The notes below the pieces were generated by a model, which had not been told where the DNA came from, did no database searches, and worked only from the letters and a program-made list of their open reading frames with translations. This document shows positions 7,265-13,263 of a stretch of DNA of 15,018 nucleotides, piece after piece. The stretch covers positions 1-15,018 of the forward strand of contig CAJTYU010000044.1 of the NCBI GenBank assembly GCA_910584095.1, written 5' to 3'. A program made the translations under genes and the position numbers. Origin of the DNA: an uncultured Dorea sp. (GTDB lineage Bacteria; Bacillota; Clostridia; Lachnospirales; Lachnospiraceae). The number at the start of each line of letters is the position of its first letter. Positions within the stretch are counted from its first letter, which is position 1.

Positions 7265-7371
7265 ATCCGGCCGCCAGCGGCCATAGAGCCGATATTGATG
7301 ATAGAACCTCCGCCAGCATTTTCCAGCATATGGGGCAGATCGCACTTCGTAACATAGAAGCATCTTCCCAT
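7265..7371 (-). pseudogene. Short-chain dehydrogenase fragment
   Basis: About 35 codons read M-G-R-C-F-Y-V-T-K-C-D-L-P-H-M-L-E-N and then G-G-G-S-I-I-N-I-G-S-M-A-A-G-G. This is the mid-domain of short-chain dehydrogenase/reductases up to the catalytic Ser strand. The N-terminal Rossmann glycine motif and the Y-x3-K motif are absent; an in-frame stop lies five codons upstream, and downstream the frame runs into the A-tracts of the S10 promoter. It is a remnant, not a working enzyme. The match is from motif recognition and short, so moderately sure. Confidence 0.55.
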
Positions 7372-7436
7372 ATTTCTCCCTTTTACTCATTGTACTGTTA
7401 TGTATCTCATAATGTCAAGCCGAGCAGCCTGAACTT

Positions 7437-7472
7437 CTCAGACTGTGCCGACACTGAGTTTTTTGTTTTTTT
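7437..7472 (+). terminator. Orphan rho-independent terminator on the plus strand
   Basis: CTCAG (7437-7441) pairs with CTGAG (7454-7458) and TGT with ACA inside it, around a GCCG loop with a two-base bulge. A run of 6 T, one G and 7 T follows. No plus-strand gene lies upstream in the window, since the region to the left is transcribed leftward. It may be the relic 3' end of a lost gene, an attenuator, or an insulator in front of the LysR gene. Confidence 0.65.
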
Positions 7473-7481
7473 ATAAAAATC

Positions 7482-7510
7482 TTGTATTTTTCATTTTTTT
7501 TCGCTACTAT
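7482..7510 (+). promoter_or_regulatory. Candidate promoter of the LysR-type regulator gene
   Basis: TTGTAT (7482-7487) and TACTAT (7505-7510) are separated by 17 bases in a very AT-rich stretch, 50 bases before the start codon. The match to consensus is moderate. A dyad TTATG-N5-CATAA lies further upstream at 7398-7412 and could be an operator, but the terminator lies between it and this promoter. Confidence 0.5.
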
Positions 7511-7560
7511 ATTTTTAATAATATTGAAGATTTTATGAATTTTTATACCAGGAGACAAAA

Positions 7561-8433
7561 ATGGATATAAAGAAATGGAGAGTAATGCTTGCCGTCGACG
7601 ATTACGGGAGCTTTACACGAGTAGGAGAAGAACTCGGCTATACCCAGTCGGGTATTACACAAATGATGAAAGCGCTGGAAAAAGAAGTTGGCTTCTCTCT
7701 ATTTATAAAGGATAATCACGGAGTAACACTGACCAGCGAAGCGAAATCCCTGATCCCTTCTATCAGGGAACTGCTGCGCGCCAATGAAATATTAACTCAG
7801 GAAATCGCCTTTCTAAACGGCGCTCAGAAAGGTACCATTAAAATTGGAACGTACCTTAGCTGCTCCATTCACTGGATTCCCAAGATCATCCGTGAATTTC
7901 AGCAGGAACATCCGGAGATTATCTTCCGGGTATACGAGGGAGCCGAAGGGGAACTTGCCGACTGGATTCAGGATCGCCGGGTAGACATTGGCTTTATCAG
8001 CTACCAGAAAGGGCACAATTACCAGTTTCTTCCGGTAATGGATGACGAACTGTTTGCTGTGATTCCCAAGAACCACCCGCTGGCGGCATGCGACGTAATC
8101 CCCATGGAAGCTTTTCAGGGACAGCCTTTTGTAATCACGGAGTATACGCCCGGCAACGACGTGCATCGGGTACTCAAAGAATATCATGTCAAGCCGGACA
8201 TCCGATATATCACAGTCAATGAATTCAGTTCCATTTCCATGGTAGAACATGAATTAGGACTCACCATCCTCCCAGGCCTTCTTTTAAGAGGCCGTTTCGG
8301 CGAGTATGTAATCCGTTCCATCACGCCGCGCGTGTACCGAAGGCTGGGACTCGCCTATTCTTCTCCGGAAGAATTGGCTCCCGCATCTAAAATCTTCCTT
8401 AAATATGCAAAAGACTTCCTATTGGATGGTTAG
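7561..8433 (+). CDS. LysR-family transcriptional regulator
   Basis: A full-length (290 residue) LysR-type regulator. The N-terminal winged helix-turn-helix covers about residues 1-60, with A-V-D-D-Y-G-S-F-T-R-V-G-E-E-L-G-Y-T-Q-S as the recognition unit. A linker helix follows, then a periplasmic-binding-like effector domain from about residue 91 (G-T-I-K-I-G-T-Y-L-S). The ATG at 7561 has an AGGAGA site. Such regulators usually act on adjacent genes with a small-molecule co-inducer. The neighbours are membrane proteins of the YczE and TauE/SafE types, so they are the likely targets; the ligand is unknown. The stop codon lies inside a 14-bp tandem duplication. Confidence 0.93.
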   Translation: MDIKKWRVMLAVDDYGSFTRVGEELGYTQSGITQMMKALEKEVGFSLFIKDNHGVTLTSEAKSLIPSIRELLRANEILTQEIAFLNGAQKGTIKIGTYLSCSIHWIPKIIREFQQEHPEIIFRVYEGAEGELADWIQDRRVDIGFISYQKGHNYQFLPVMDDELFAVIPKNHPLAACDVIPMEAFQGQPFVITEYTPGNDVHRVLKEYHVKPDIRYITVNEFSSISMVEHELGLTILPGLLLRGRFGEYVIRSITPRVYRRLGLAYSSPEELAPASKIFLKYAKDFLLDG

Positions 8434-8449
8434 CTTTGGATGGTTAGCT
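8422..8449 (+). repeat. 14-bp perfect tandem duplication across the LysR stop codon
   Basis: The unit TTGGATGGTTAGCT occurs at 8422-8435 and again directly at 8436-8449. Each copy contains the same Leu-Asp-Gly-stop codons, so the second copy lies after the functional stop (8431-8433) and does not alter the protein. It looks like a recent slippage duplication. Confidence 0.9.
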
Positions 8450-8472
8450 GAATATAATTGGAAAAATCTTCC

Positions 8473-8501
8473 TTGCTTCTTTCCCGCCGCGATTATATAA
8501 T
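8473..8501 (+). promoter_or_regulatory. Candidate promoter of the YczE-like/TSUP operon
   Basis: TTGCTT (8473-8478) and a perfect TATAAT (8496-8501) are 17 bases apart, 75 bases before the next start codon. A near-palindrome GGAAAAATCTTCC (8460-8472) abuts the -35 box and is positioned where a LysR-type activator could bind; that role is speculative. Confidence 0.6.
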
Positions 8502-8576
8502 GAAAATAGATGTTGCGGGTATACTCCCATACAGAAGGCATTCTGATGAAGAATCATTTTTCGGAGACAGATACAT

Positions 8577-9209
8577 ATGAAAAAAATTGTATTTCGATTA
8601 TCATTAGTCTTTTTATTAACACTGTGCGCGACCTTTTTTACCGCTTTGATGCTGAAAGCAGCAATCGGCACATATGCCTGCTGGGATGCGCTCAGTGTTA
8701 ATATTTCCCAATTAACCGGATTAAAGGTTGCTAACTTCAGCATGATCATGAATGTCAGCTGCGTTTTTCTTCAATTCATGCTTCTCAAAAAAGAGTTTCA
8801 GGCCTCTAAGCTGCTGCAGATTCCCTTTGCTGTGCTGTTCGGTGTGCTGGTGAATTTCTTCTATTACAATATTTTGGTTTTTGACGTACAAAGCTATGCC
8901 GTGCGTTTTATTTTGTGCGTCGTCTCCGTTGTCGGCGTGGCTTTTTTTCTGGGTTTGCTTACATCTCTAAACCTTGTAAACATCTCCGTTGAGACTACTT
9001 GCAATATTATAAGCGGAAAATATGCAATTGATTATGCCTATCTCCGGGTAGGCATCGACGTGATCTGTATCGTCCTGTCTGTCGCTCTGTCGTTTTTCTT
9101 CGGCCTGTCCTTTACCATCCGGGAGGGTACCGTGATCGCCATGCTTCTGTTAGGCCCTTTAGAAAAGCAGTTTATGAAAATATTCCGTCCGATTTCCGCA
9201 TACATATAA
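8577..9209 (+). CDS. YczE/YitT-like integral membrane protein
   Basis: A 210-residue protein with about five to six hydrophobic segments (around residues 7-27, 50-70, 82-101, 109-132, 158-178 and 185-200). The layout, the W-D-A-L-S region after the first segment and the C-terminal G-T-V-I-A-M-L-L-L-G-P resemble the uncharacterized YczE/YyaS/YitT membrane proteins of Firmicutes. The biochemical role of that family is not known. The ATG at 8577 is preceded by GGAGA. The next gene follows after 29 bases with its own AGGAGA site, so the two form an operon downstream of the LysR gene and are probable targets of it. Confidence 0.75.
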   Translation: MKKIVFRLSLVFLLTLCATFFTALMLKAAIGTYACWDALSVNISQLTGLKVANFSMIMNVSCVFLQFMLLKKEFQASKLLQIPFAVLFGVLVNFFYYNILVFDVQSYAVRFILCVVSVVGVAFFLGLLTSLNLVNISVETTCNIISGKYAIDYAYLRVGIDVICIVLSVALSFFFGLSFTIREGTVIAMLLLGPLEKQFMKIFRPISAYI

Positions 9210-9238
9210 ACAGATATTTATTATGTCAGGAGACCGCC

Positions 9239-10159
9239 ATGAACCCAATATCTGTACTACTGATCTGCCTGTGGACCTATGCCGCTATTTTTTCTGCAAT
9301 TTTACTCAAAGATATTTTCACACATCGGAAAACTTTTACAAAAGGTAAAAAAACACAAAACATACTAATCAGCTTTTTTTCTAATTTTTTCGACACGCTG
9401 GGCATCGGCAGCTTCGCCATAGCTACCACCGCATGGAAACTCACCAAATCCAATTCTGACGACTTAATCCCGGGCACGTTGAATGTAGCTTTTGCAATCC
9501 CCACTGTTACGGAAGCCGCCATCTATATCAGGAAAATTGAAATGGATATACCCACTCTGATCCTCATGATTGCCGCAGCCGTCATTGGCGCCGCGATCGG
9601 CGCTAAAATTATTTCTCGCTTCAGTATTACCAAGATCCGCATTTTAATGGGCGCCGCATTATTACTCGCAGCCGCCGTCACGCTCTGTAAAATAAACGCC
9701 GTAGGTCCCTTTGGACTCATCGGAACCGCAAGAAGGCTGGACGGCAGACAGCTAGCCTTCGGCGTCGTCGGCAATCTGTTTCTCGGAGCCCTGATGCCTG
9801 CCGGAATCGGTCTGTATGTACCATGTATGGCTCTCATTCTTTTCCTTGGCATGAGCGCTGACACCGCCTTCCCAATTATGATGGGTTCCTGCGCCTTTCT
9901 GATGCCTTCCGCCGGCATCACTTTTATAAAGGAAGGAAAATATCACCGGGCCGCCGCAGTTCCAATGACTCTCGCCGGGACCTGCGGAGTATTGGCCGCC
10001 GGCATTGCTGTATTTTCTCTCCCCGTTACATTACTAACATATCTGGCATGTTTGATCATGGCAGTCTGTGCATGCCTCTTTTTTCTTGACGCCTGGCGAA
10101 TACGTAAAATCCGATTTCAAAATGCCAAGAATACAAAAAACAAACCTTCCTTTAAATAA
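9239..10159 (+). CDS. TauE/SafE-type (TSUP) permease, copy 1
   Basis: A 306-residue protein with about eight to nine membrane segments, resembling the TSUP/TauE-SafE superfamily of anion permeases, whose studied members move sulfite, sulfoacetate or related organosulfur anions. Landmarks are N-F-F-D-T-L-G-I-G-S-F-A (49-60), G-T-L-N-V (79-83), G-P-F-G-L-I-G-T-A (156-164), G-A-L-M-P-A-G-I-G-L-Y-V-P-C-M-A (183-198) and F-P-I-M-M-G-S-C-A-F-L-M-P (211-223). All recur in the second permease at 11113, so the two are paralogs. It lies 29 bases after the YczE-like gene. Its 3' end overlaps the convergent gene by 8 bases. The substrate is unknown. Confidence 0.8.
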   Translation: MNPISVLLICLWTYAAIFSAILLKDIFTHRKTFTKGKKTQNILISFFSNFFDTLGIGSFAIATTAWKLTKSNSDDLIPGTLNVAFAIPTVTEAAIYIRKIEMDIPTLILMIAAAVIGAAIGAKIISRFSITKIRILMGAALLLAAAVTLCKINAVGPFGLIGTARRLDGRQLAFGVVGNLFLGALMPAGIGLYVPCMALILFLGMSADTAFPIMMGSCAFLMPSAGITFIKEGKYHRAAAVPMTLAGTCGVLAAGIAVFSLPVTLLTYLACLIMAVCACLFFLDAWRIRKIRFQNAKNTKNKPSFK

Positions 10160-10739
10160 AAAAATACGTTTCATTCAATTTGTGCGCCGCCGCTTCGATA
10201 TTTTTCTGCCCGGAATAAGCTTTATCTCCGATTGCCATTTCCACTACCGCAGCCAGCATGCAGAGAAGAGCCGCCCCGATCACAAATAAATGCATGGTTA
10301 CTCTGGGATGATGCACACGATTATTAAATTTAATACATGTTTTCATCATCCCCATATCCCTTTTAATCTTGACGCTAAATTCATATTTCATTCTGTTATT
10401 TCCTAATTTATGCCGCCTGACACCAGTCGGCGTAACTGTTATAACACTTCCGTCTTCACACAATTTATAGATTACGCTCGTATCAGAGGACGGTACATCA
10501 ACCGCAAGCCTAATCTTCATCAGCTTTGAAGCAAAAATAGCTGCACAGCATACAAGCGCAATACCCATGCCGACACATATCAAAGAAATTGGCAAAAAAC
10601 CTATAATTGTATTCTTAACCGTCCTCGGCGAGCCAAGCTCCAGATTATCTTTGTGCTTGCGCATATCAATGGCCAGCATAATTCCTGCTATAATTACCCA
10701 GACAATCAGAACAATACGTAAAATAGTAGTAACCTTCAT
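10152..10739 (-). CDS. Small membrane protein of unknown function
   Basis: Not recognised as a named family. The 195 residues contain hydrophobic segments at about 5-24, 46-71 and 149-171, with a likely soluble, beta-rich stretch (about 75-148) between the second and third. The ATG at 10739 has a GGAGG site 9 bases upstream. Its leader closely matches, in inverted orientation, that of the second TSUP permease, so the two divergent genes probably share regulation. The 3' end overlaps the first TSUP permease by 8 bases (convergent stops, no terminator between them). By layout it could be an accessory subunit or sensor of the permeases; that is inference. Confidence 0.75.
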   Translation of the reverse strand: MKVTTILRIVLIVWVIIAGIMLAIDMRKHKDNLELGSPRTVKNTIIGFLPISLICVGMGIALVCCAAIFASKLMKIRLAVDVPSSDTSVIYKLCEDGSVITVTPTGVRRHKLGNNRMKYEFSVKIKRDMGMMKTCIKFNNRVHHPRVTMHLFVIGAALLCMLAAVVEMAIGDKAYSGQKNIEAAAHKLNETYFFI

Positions 10740-10820
10740 AAATTCATCCCTCCGGAAATAAAATATTTAATTACCTTAAATAACAGATAACTGCGTATTA
10801 TTTGCCGAAATATCAGGAAA
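10740..10820 (-). promoter_or_regulatory. Leader of the small membrane protein gene, with LysR-box-like dyad
   Basis: The stretch contains ATAA-N7-TTAT (plus 10787-10801) inside the 18-base unit CAGATAACTGCGTATTAT (10784-10801). The same unit occurs in inverted orientation at 11054-11071. From the dyad to the start codon, the sequence aligns with the leader of the divergent permease, including an almost identical GGAGGGATGA-TTTATG start region. The dyad lies 47 bases before the start codon. ATAA-N7-TTAT sites are bound by the LysR-type regulator CcpC in Bacillus. No clear -35/-10 pair is evident here. Confidence 0.65.
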
Positions 10821-10960
10821 TTGTGTTGCAATAAAAAAACATAACATATTTTCTGTGTAGATTCCGGACTCCTCATAACTCATTGCGATTCAGTTTTGTT
10901 TACTTTGAAAAATTTCCTATATATTATTCTTTCAATATTGTGTATTTTTGCTATAATTGA

Positions 10961-10989
10961 TTGACTTTTAACAAAAGAATTGATAGAAT
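10961..10989 (+). promoter_or_regulatory. Promoter of the second TSUP permease
   Basis: TTGACT (10961-10966) and TAGAAT (10984-10989) are separated by exactly 17 bases, a near-consensus vegetative promoter. Transcription would start near 10996, giving a leader of about 117 nt that contains the ATAA-N7-TTAT dyad (11054-11068). The dyad is therefore downstream of the start, a position more consistent with repression, or with action on a second nearer promoter, than with classical activation. Confidence 0.75.
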
Positions 10990-11039
10990 GAATTAAGAGC
11001 AGGTAGGTATTATTTTAATAATATGAGCAAATCGGGGTG

Positions 11040-11112
11040 TTCATATTTAACGGATAATACGCAGTTATCTGCTGTTACAATTTAATATTTTTCTAATCTG
11101 GAGGGATGATTT
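11040..11112 (+). promoter_or_regulatory. Leader of the second TSUP permease, inverted copy of the divergent leader
   Basis: It contains the 18-base unit (11054-11071), the reverse complement of that at 10784-10801, with the ATAA-N7-TTAT dyad at 11054-11068, 44 bases before the ATG. The match to the opposite leader continues through an AT-rich stretch to GGAGGGATGATTTATG. In RNA, the core could form a small GCAG-TTAT-CTGC hairpin, so both a DNA operator and an RNA element are possible. Confidence 0.65.
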
Positions 11113-12003
11113 ATGTTATTAGCACTGCAAATTTTATTTGGTGTATTGGCTGCTGGAACCGGACTTGGACTGATTTTTGACATTTTCAAGAATCGTATGG
11201 ATGGTCTCAAGAACGCGACTGGCAAACAGTGGGCGTCCGGTTTTGCTGTAGGTATCATTGCCAACTTCCTAGACACACTTGGCTGCGGCTCTTTCGCACC
11301 GTCCACGTTTATGTACAAACTTTTTAATCAGATCGACGACATCGACATTCCGGGTACTTTGAACGTCGGAGATACTTTCCCGGTTATTTTTGAGGCATTC
11401 ATTTTTACAGCTTCTGTAGATTGCGACCCTATGTTCCTTTGGATCATGTACATCTGTGCTGCTATCGGCTCTTTCGGATTTGCAACAATCGTAACGAAAT
11501 GGCCTCGTAACAAGATCAGATACGCTCTCGGCTTTATCATGATTCCTCTCGCAATTATCATGGCATGCAAGAACACCGGCATTGGTCCTTTCGGCGTTGT
11601 AGGAACAGCTACCGGTTTGACCGGATGGAAACTGATCGTAGCCGCTGGCCTTAACATTTTGTGGGGCGCCTTGATGGATATCGGATTTGGTCTGTATGCG
11701 CCATGTATGGCTACATGTCTTCTGCTGGGTGTTGACGCGGGCGCTTGCTTCCCAGTATTTATGGGTTCCTGTGCAGTTCTGATGCCTGCATGCTCCATTG
11801 AGTTTATCAGAAGTCACAGATATGACGTACCGCATACTGTTGGTAATGCTCTCGGCGGATGTATCGGTGTATTTATCGCATGGAAACTTATCACTAACCT
11901 TCCTATGTTCTGGCTGATTAACCTGATTTGTATCGTTCTTCTGTGGACCTCATATACTCTGATCAGCGCAGCTAACAAAGATAAGAAGGTTGGAGCAGCT
12001 TAA
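11113..12003 (+). CDS. TauE/SafE-type (TSUP) permease, copy 2
   Basis: A 296-residue polytopic membrane protein, paralogous to the permease at 9239. Shared landmarks are N-F-L-D-T-L-G-C-G-S-F-A (51-62), I-P-G-T-L-N-V (79-85), G-P-F-G-V-V-G-T-A-T-G-L (158-169), G-A-L-M-D-I-G-F-G-L-Y-A-P-C-M-A (185-200) and F-P-V-F-M-G-S-C-A-V-L-M-P (213-225). Family members are anion permeases, often for sulfur oxyanions or organosulfonates; the substrate here is unknown. It has a strong promoter and a GGAGG site, and its codon choice (many AAC, GAC, TTC, ATC, GGT) looks more like a highly expressed gene than copy 1. A hairpin terminator follows. Confidence 0.82.
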   Translation: MLLALQILFGVLAAGTGLGLIFDIFKNRMDGLKNATGKQWASGFAVGIIANFLDTLGCGSFAPSTFMYKLFNQIDDIDIPGTLNVGDTFPVIFEAFIFTASVDCDPMFLWIMYICAAIGSFGFATIVTKWPRNKIRYALGFIMIPLAIIMACKNTGIGPFGVVGTATGLTGWKLIVAAGLNILWGALMDIGFGLYAPCMATCLLLGVDAGACFPVFMGSCAVLMPACSIEFIRSHRYDVPHTVGNALGGCIGVFIAWKLITNLPMFWLINLICIVLLWTSYTLISAANKDKKVGAA

Positions 12004-12025
12004 CTCATTATATTCTTATTTAACC

Positions 12026-12068
12026 ACATAAATGGCGGCCCTGGCCGGGCAGCCATTTATGTATTTTT
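12026..12068 (+). terminator. Rho-independent terminator after the second TSUP permease
   Basis: ACATAAATGGC pairs with GCCATTTATGT (12026-12036 with 12052-12062), with a GC-rich inner part, followed by TATTTTT. It is strong, yet the next gene starts only 38 bases later with no clear promoter in between. It may be leaky, so that the downstream gene is expressed at a reduced level by read-through. Confidence 0.8.
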
Positions 12069-12100
12069 ACTCTTATTTATAAGAAACCGGAGAGGTACAG

Positions 12101-12640
12101 ATGTTCATAAATGAATATGTAATGGATCGTAGACGTTATGATAAGTGGGCAACTCCTAAGTTTTGGAAGTTACCTATTTTTTATGTATATTGCATCATCT
12201 TCGCGGCAGGCGTATTCGGATGGATCTATTTTAAAAAGGTAGATGCCCCTGCGCGATGGCAAACAATTGGAGCTTTCCTTACATTTGTTGCAGTATACAG
12301 AGGAATATTTTTCAACTGGATGCACGCGGACAAGACCTTCCGCCTTACGCGGGCAAACTACTTCGGCGGCAAAAACTGGACATGCAAAGTCATTGTCGGC
12401 GAAAGGAATATATCCCTTTATATCAACGGCAAATCAAACAACAAAGTAGAGTGGAAAGATATCAAAAAATTTGAAGAAGCCAAAACCTATTTCAAACTGA
12501 CAGCCGCTGAAAACAATGAAGGAGTTATGCTTGACAAGGCTTGTTTCATCGAAGGCGATGCGGATAGTTTTAAGCAATGGATGTTAGCGCATCATCCCGA
12601 AATCAGCCATGCCCCAATAGCTCCAATGTTCGACAAATAA
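12101..12640 (+). CDS. YcxB-like membrane protein
   Basis: A 179-residue protein with two hydrophobic segments near the N-terminus (about 24-45 and 52-72), followed by a soluble beta-rich domain. The pattern of an inner strand region (residues 95-112), K-V-E-W-K-D-I-K-K-F-E-E (115-126), an F-K-L strand and D-S-F-K-Q-W-M near the end resembles the YcxB-like family of Firmicutes, whose function is unknown. The ATG at 12101 follows a GGAGAGG site. Its position after the second permease, separated only by a terminator, suggests a linked role. Confidence 0.65.
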   Translation: MFINEYVMDRRRYDKWATPKFWKLPIFYVYCIIFAAGVFGWIYFKKVDAPARWQTIGAFLTFVAVYRGIFFNWMHADKTFRLTRANYFGGKNWTCKVIVGERNISLYINGKSNNKVEWKDIKKFEEAKTYFKLTAAENNEGVMLDKACFIEGDADSFKQWMLAHHPEISHAPIAPMFDK

Positions 12641-12659
12641 AAAAGTGTCTTCGACACTT
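12637..12659 (-). terminator. Terminator for leftward transcription at the element border
   Basis: AAGTGTC (12643-12649) pairs with GACACTT (12653-12659) around a 3-base loop. On the minus strand the hairpin is followed by a T-run (the A-run just after the plus-strand stop codon). It would end transcripts coming from the relaxase/MobC side. Confidence 0.65.
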
Positions 12660-12664
12660 CAACT

Positions 12665-12704
12665 CCCCTACCCCTCAATCTTGAGGGGATTAGGGGGTTT
12701 TTTT
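12665..12704 (+). terminator. Strong terminator of the YcxB-like gene
   Basis: CCCCTA and CCCCTCAA pair with TTGAGGGG and TAGGGG (12665-12696, two-base bulge, 2-base loop), followed by a run of seven T. This is a strong rightward rho-independent terminator. With the adjacent leftward hairpin it isolates the chromosomal locus from the mobile-element remnant. Confidence 0.88.
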
Positions 12705-12726
12705 GTCTCTTTCCCTCATAATAGTC

Positions 12727-12936
12727 TTATGAACGTATTACAAGCGGCGTATATTTGGGTTTATGGAACGGGATATAGCCAACATGCCGCTGGTTATCAA
12801 GCAGTTTTGCCCTGATTGCTTCGGCCGTGGCATCGCTGTTCACATACTTTTTATCAATGGTTTCGTCGGGATTTCCCACATAGTCAATCACTTCCTTCAG
12901 CCTGTCTTTGACAGGCCAGAAGCCAGTAGTAGCCAT
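12727..12936 (-). pseudogene. Truncated relaxase (mobilization nuclease), N-terminal stub
   Basis: The first 30 or so residues (M-A-T-T-G-F-W-P-V-K-D-R-L-K-E-V-I-D-Y, then N-P-D-E-T) match the start of relaxases found on Firmicutes conjugative and mobilizable elements. After about residue 30 the sequence no longer resembles a relaxase, and the frame stops at 69 residues, whereas intact proteins exceed 400. The catalytic tyrosine and the histidine triad are therefore missing. It lies 32 bases downstream of the MobC-like gene in the usual order. The tail may be relaxase 3' sequence brought in by an internal deletion, or unrelated. Confidence 0.65.
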
Positions 12937-12968
12937 TTACACCACCGCCTTTTCCCTTTGAGGGAGAA

Positions 12969-13238
12969 TTAACTCTCTGTGATTCCATCAATCAAGGCGA
13001 TTATTTTTTCTTCCGTATCCGCTGTGATTTTGTCCTCGACAGCTACGCAGAGTTTGTCCAGCTTATTATTAAATGAAAAAAATATTTTGGGAAGGACAGC
13101 TCTCGGCATATATCCCAAAGCACGCCGGCGGAGACATTCCGATACGGAAAGTCCGCACTTTTTGGCGTTCTGCGCAATGATATTTTTCTCTTTTCCGCTC
13201 ACACGAATAAACAAATTTTTGTTCTTGGCTTCGCTCAT
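12969..13238 (-). CDS. MobC-like relaxosome accessory protein
   Basis: A small basic protein of 89 residues. The N-terminal K-N-L-F-I-R-V-S-G-K-E-K followed by C-G-L-S-V-S-E-C-L-R-R-R-A-L-G resembles the ribbon-helix-helix region of MobC-type proteins, which bind the transfer origin and help the relaxase nick it. The frame extends upstream to 13301, but the ATG at 13238 has an AAAGGA site at correct spacing and matches the family start. The gene appears intact, although its relaxase partner is truncated. Its upstream flank faces the AbiE remnant. Confidence 0.65.
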   Translation of the reverse strand: MSEAKNKNLFIRVSGKEKNIIAQNAKKCGLSVSECLRRRALGYMPRAVLPKIFFSFNNKLDKLCVAVEDKITADTEEKIIALIDGITES

Positions 13239-13263
13239 AACATCAGTCCTTTCTTGATTTTTA

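Larger units (their letters stand above)
10740..11112. other. Divergent intergenic region of 373 bp
   Basis: No coding potential is evident. It is AT-rich and has near-mirror symmetry: leaders of similar sequence at both ends, 252 bp between the inner edges of the 18-bp inverted repeat, and one good promoter facing right (10961-10989). An AT-rich palindrome with 7-bp arms lies at 11008-11023, between that promoter and the right-hand dyad. Confidence 0.7.

Noticed and set aside
7398..7412. TTATG-N5-CATAA dyad as a LysR operator upstream of the LysR gene
   Set aside because: The polarity is opposite to the ATAA-N7-TTAT dyads, and a terminator lies between it and the likely promoter; too weak to list as a feature.
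8444..8749. A minus-strand frame of 101 codons between the LysR and YczE-like genes
   Set aside because: It overlaps a good plus-strand promoter and the YczE-like gene and has no domain or supporting ribosome site.
11269..11835. A 188-codon minus-strand frame inside the second TSUP permease
   Set aside because: It is antisense to a clear membrane protein with conserved motifs, and its own translation has no membrane or domain pattern.
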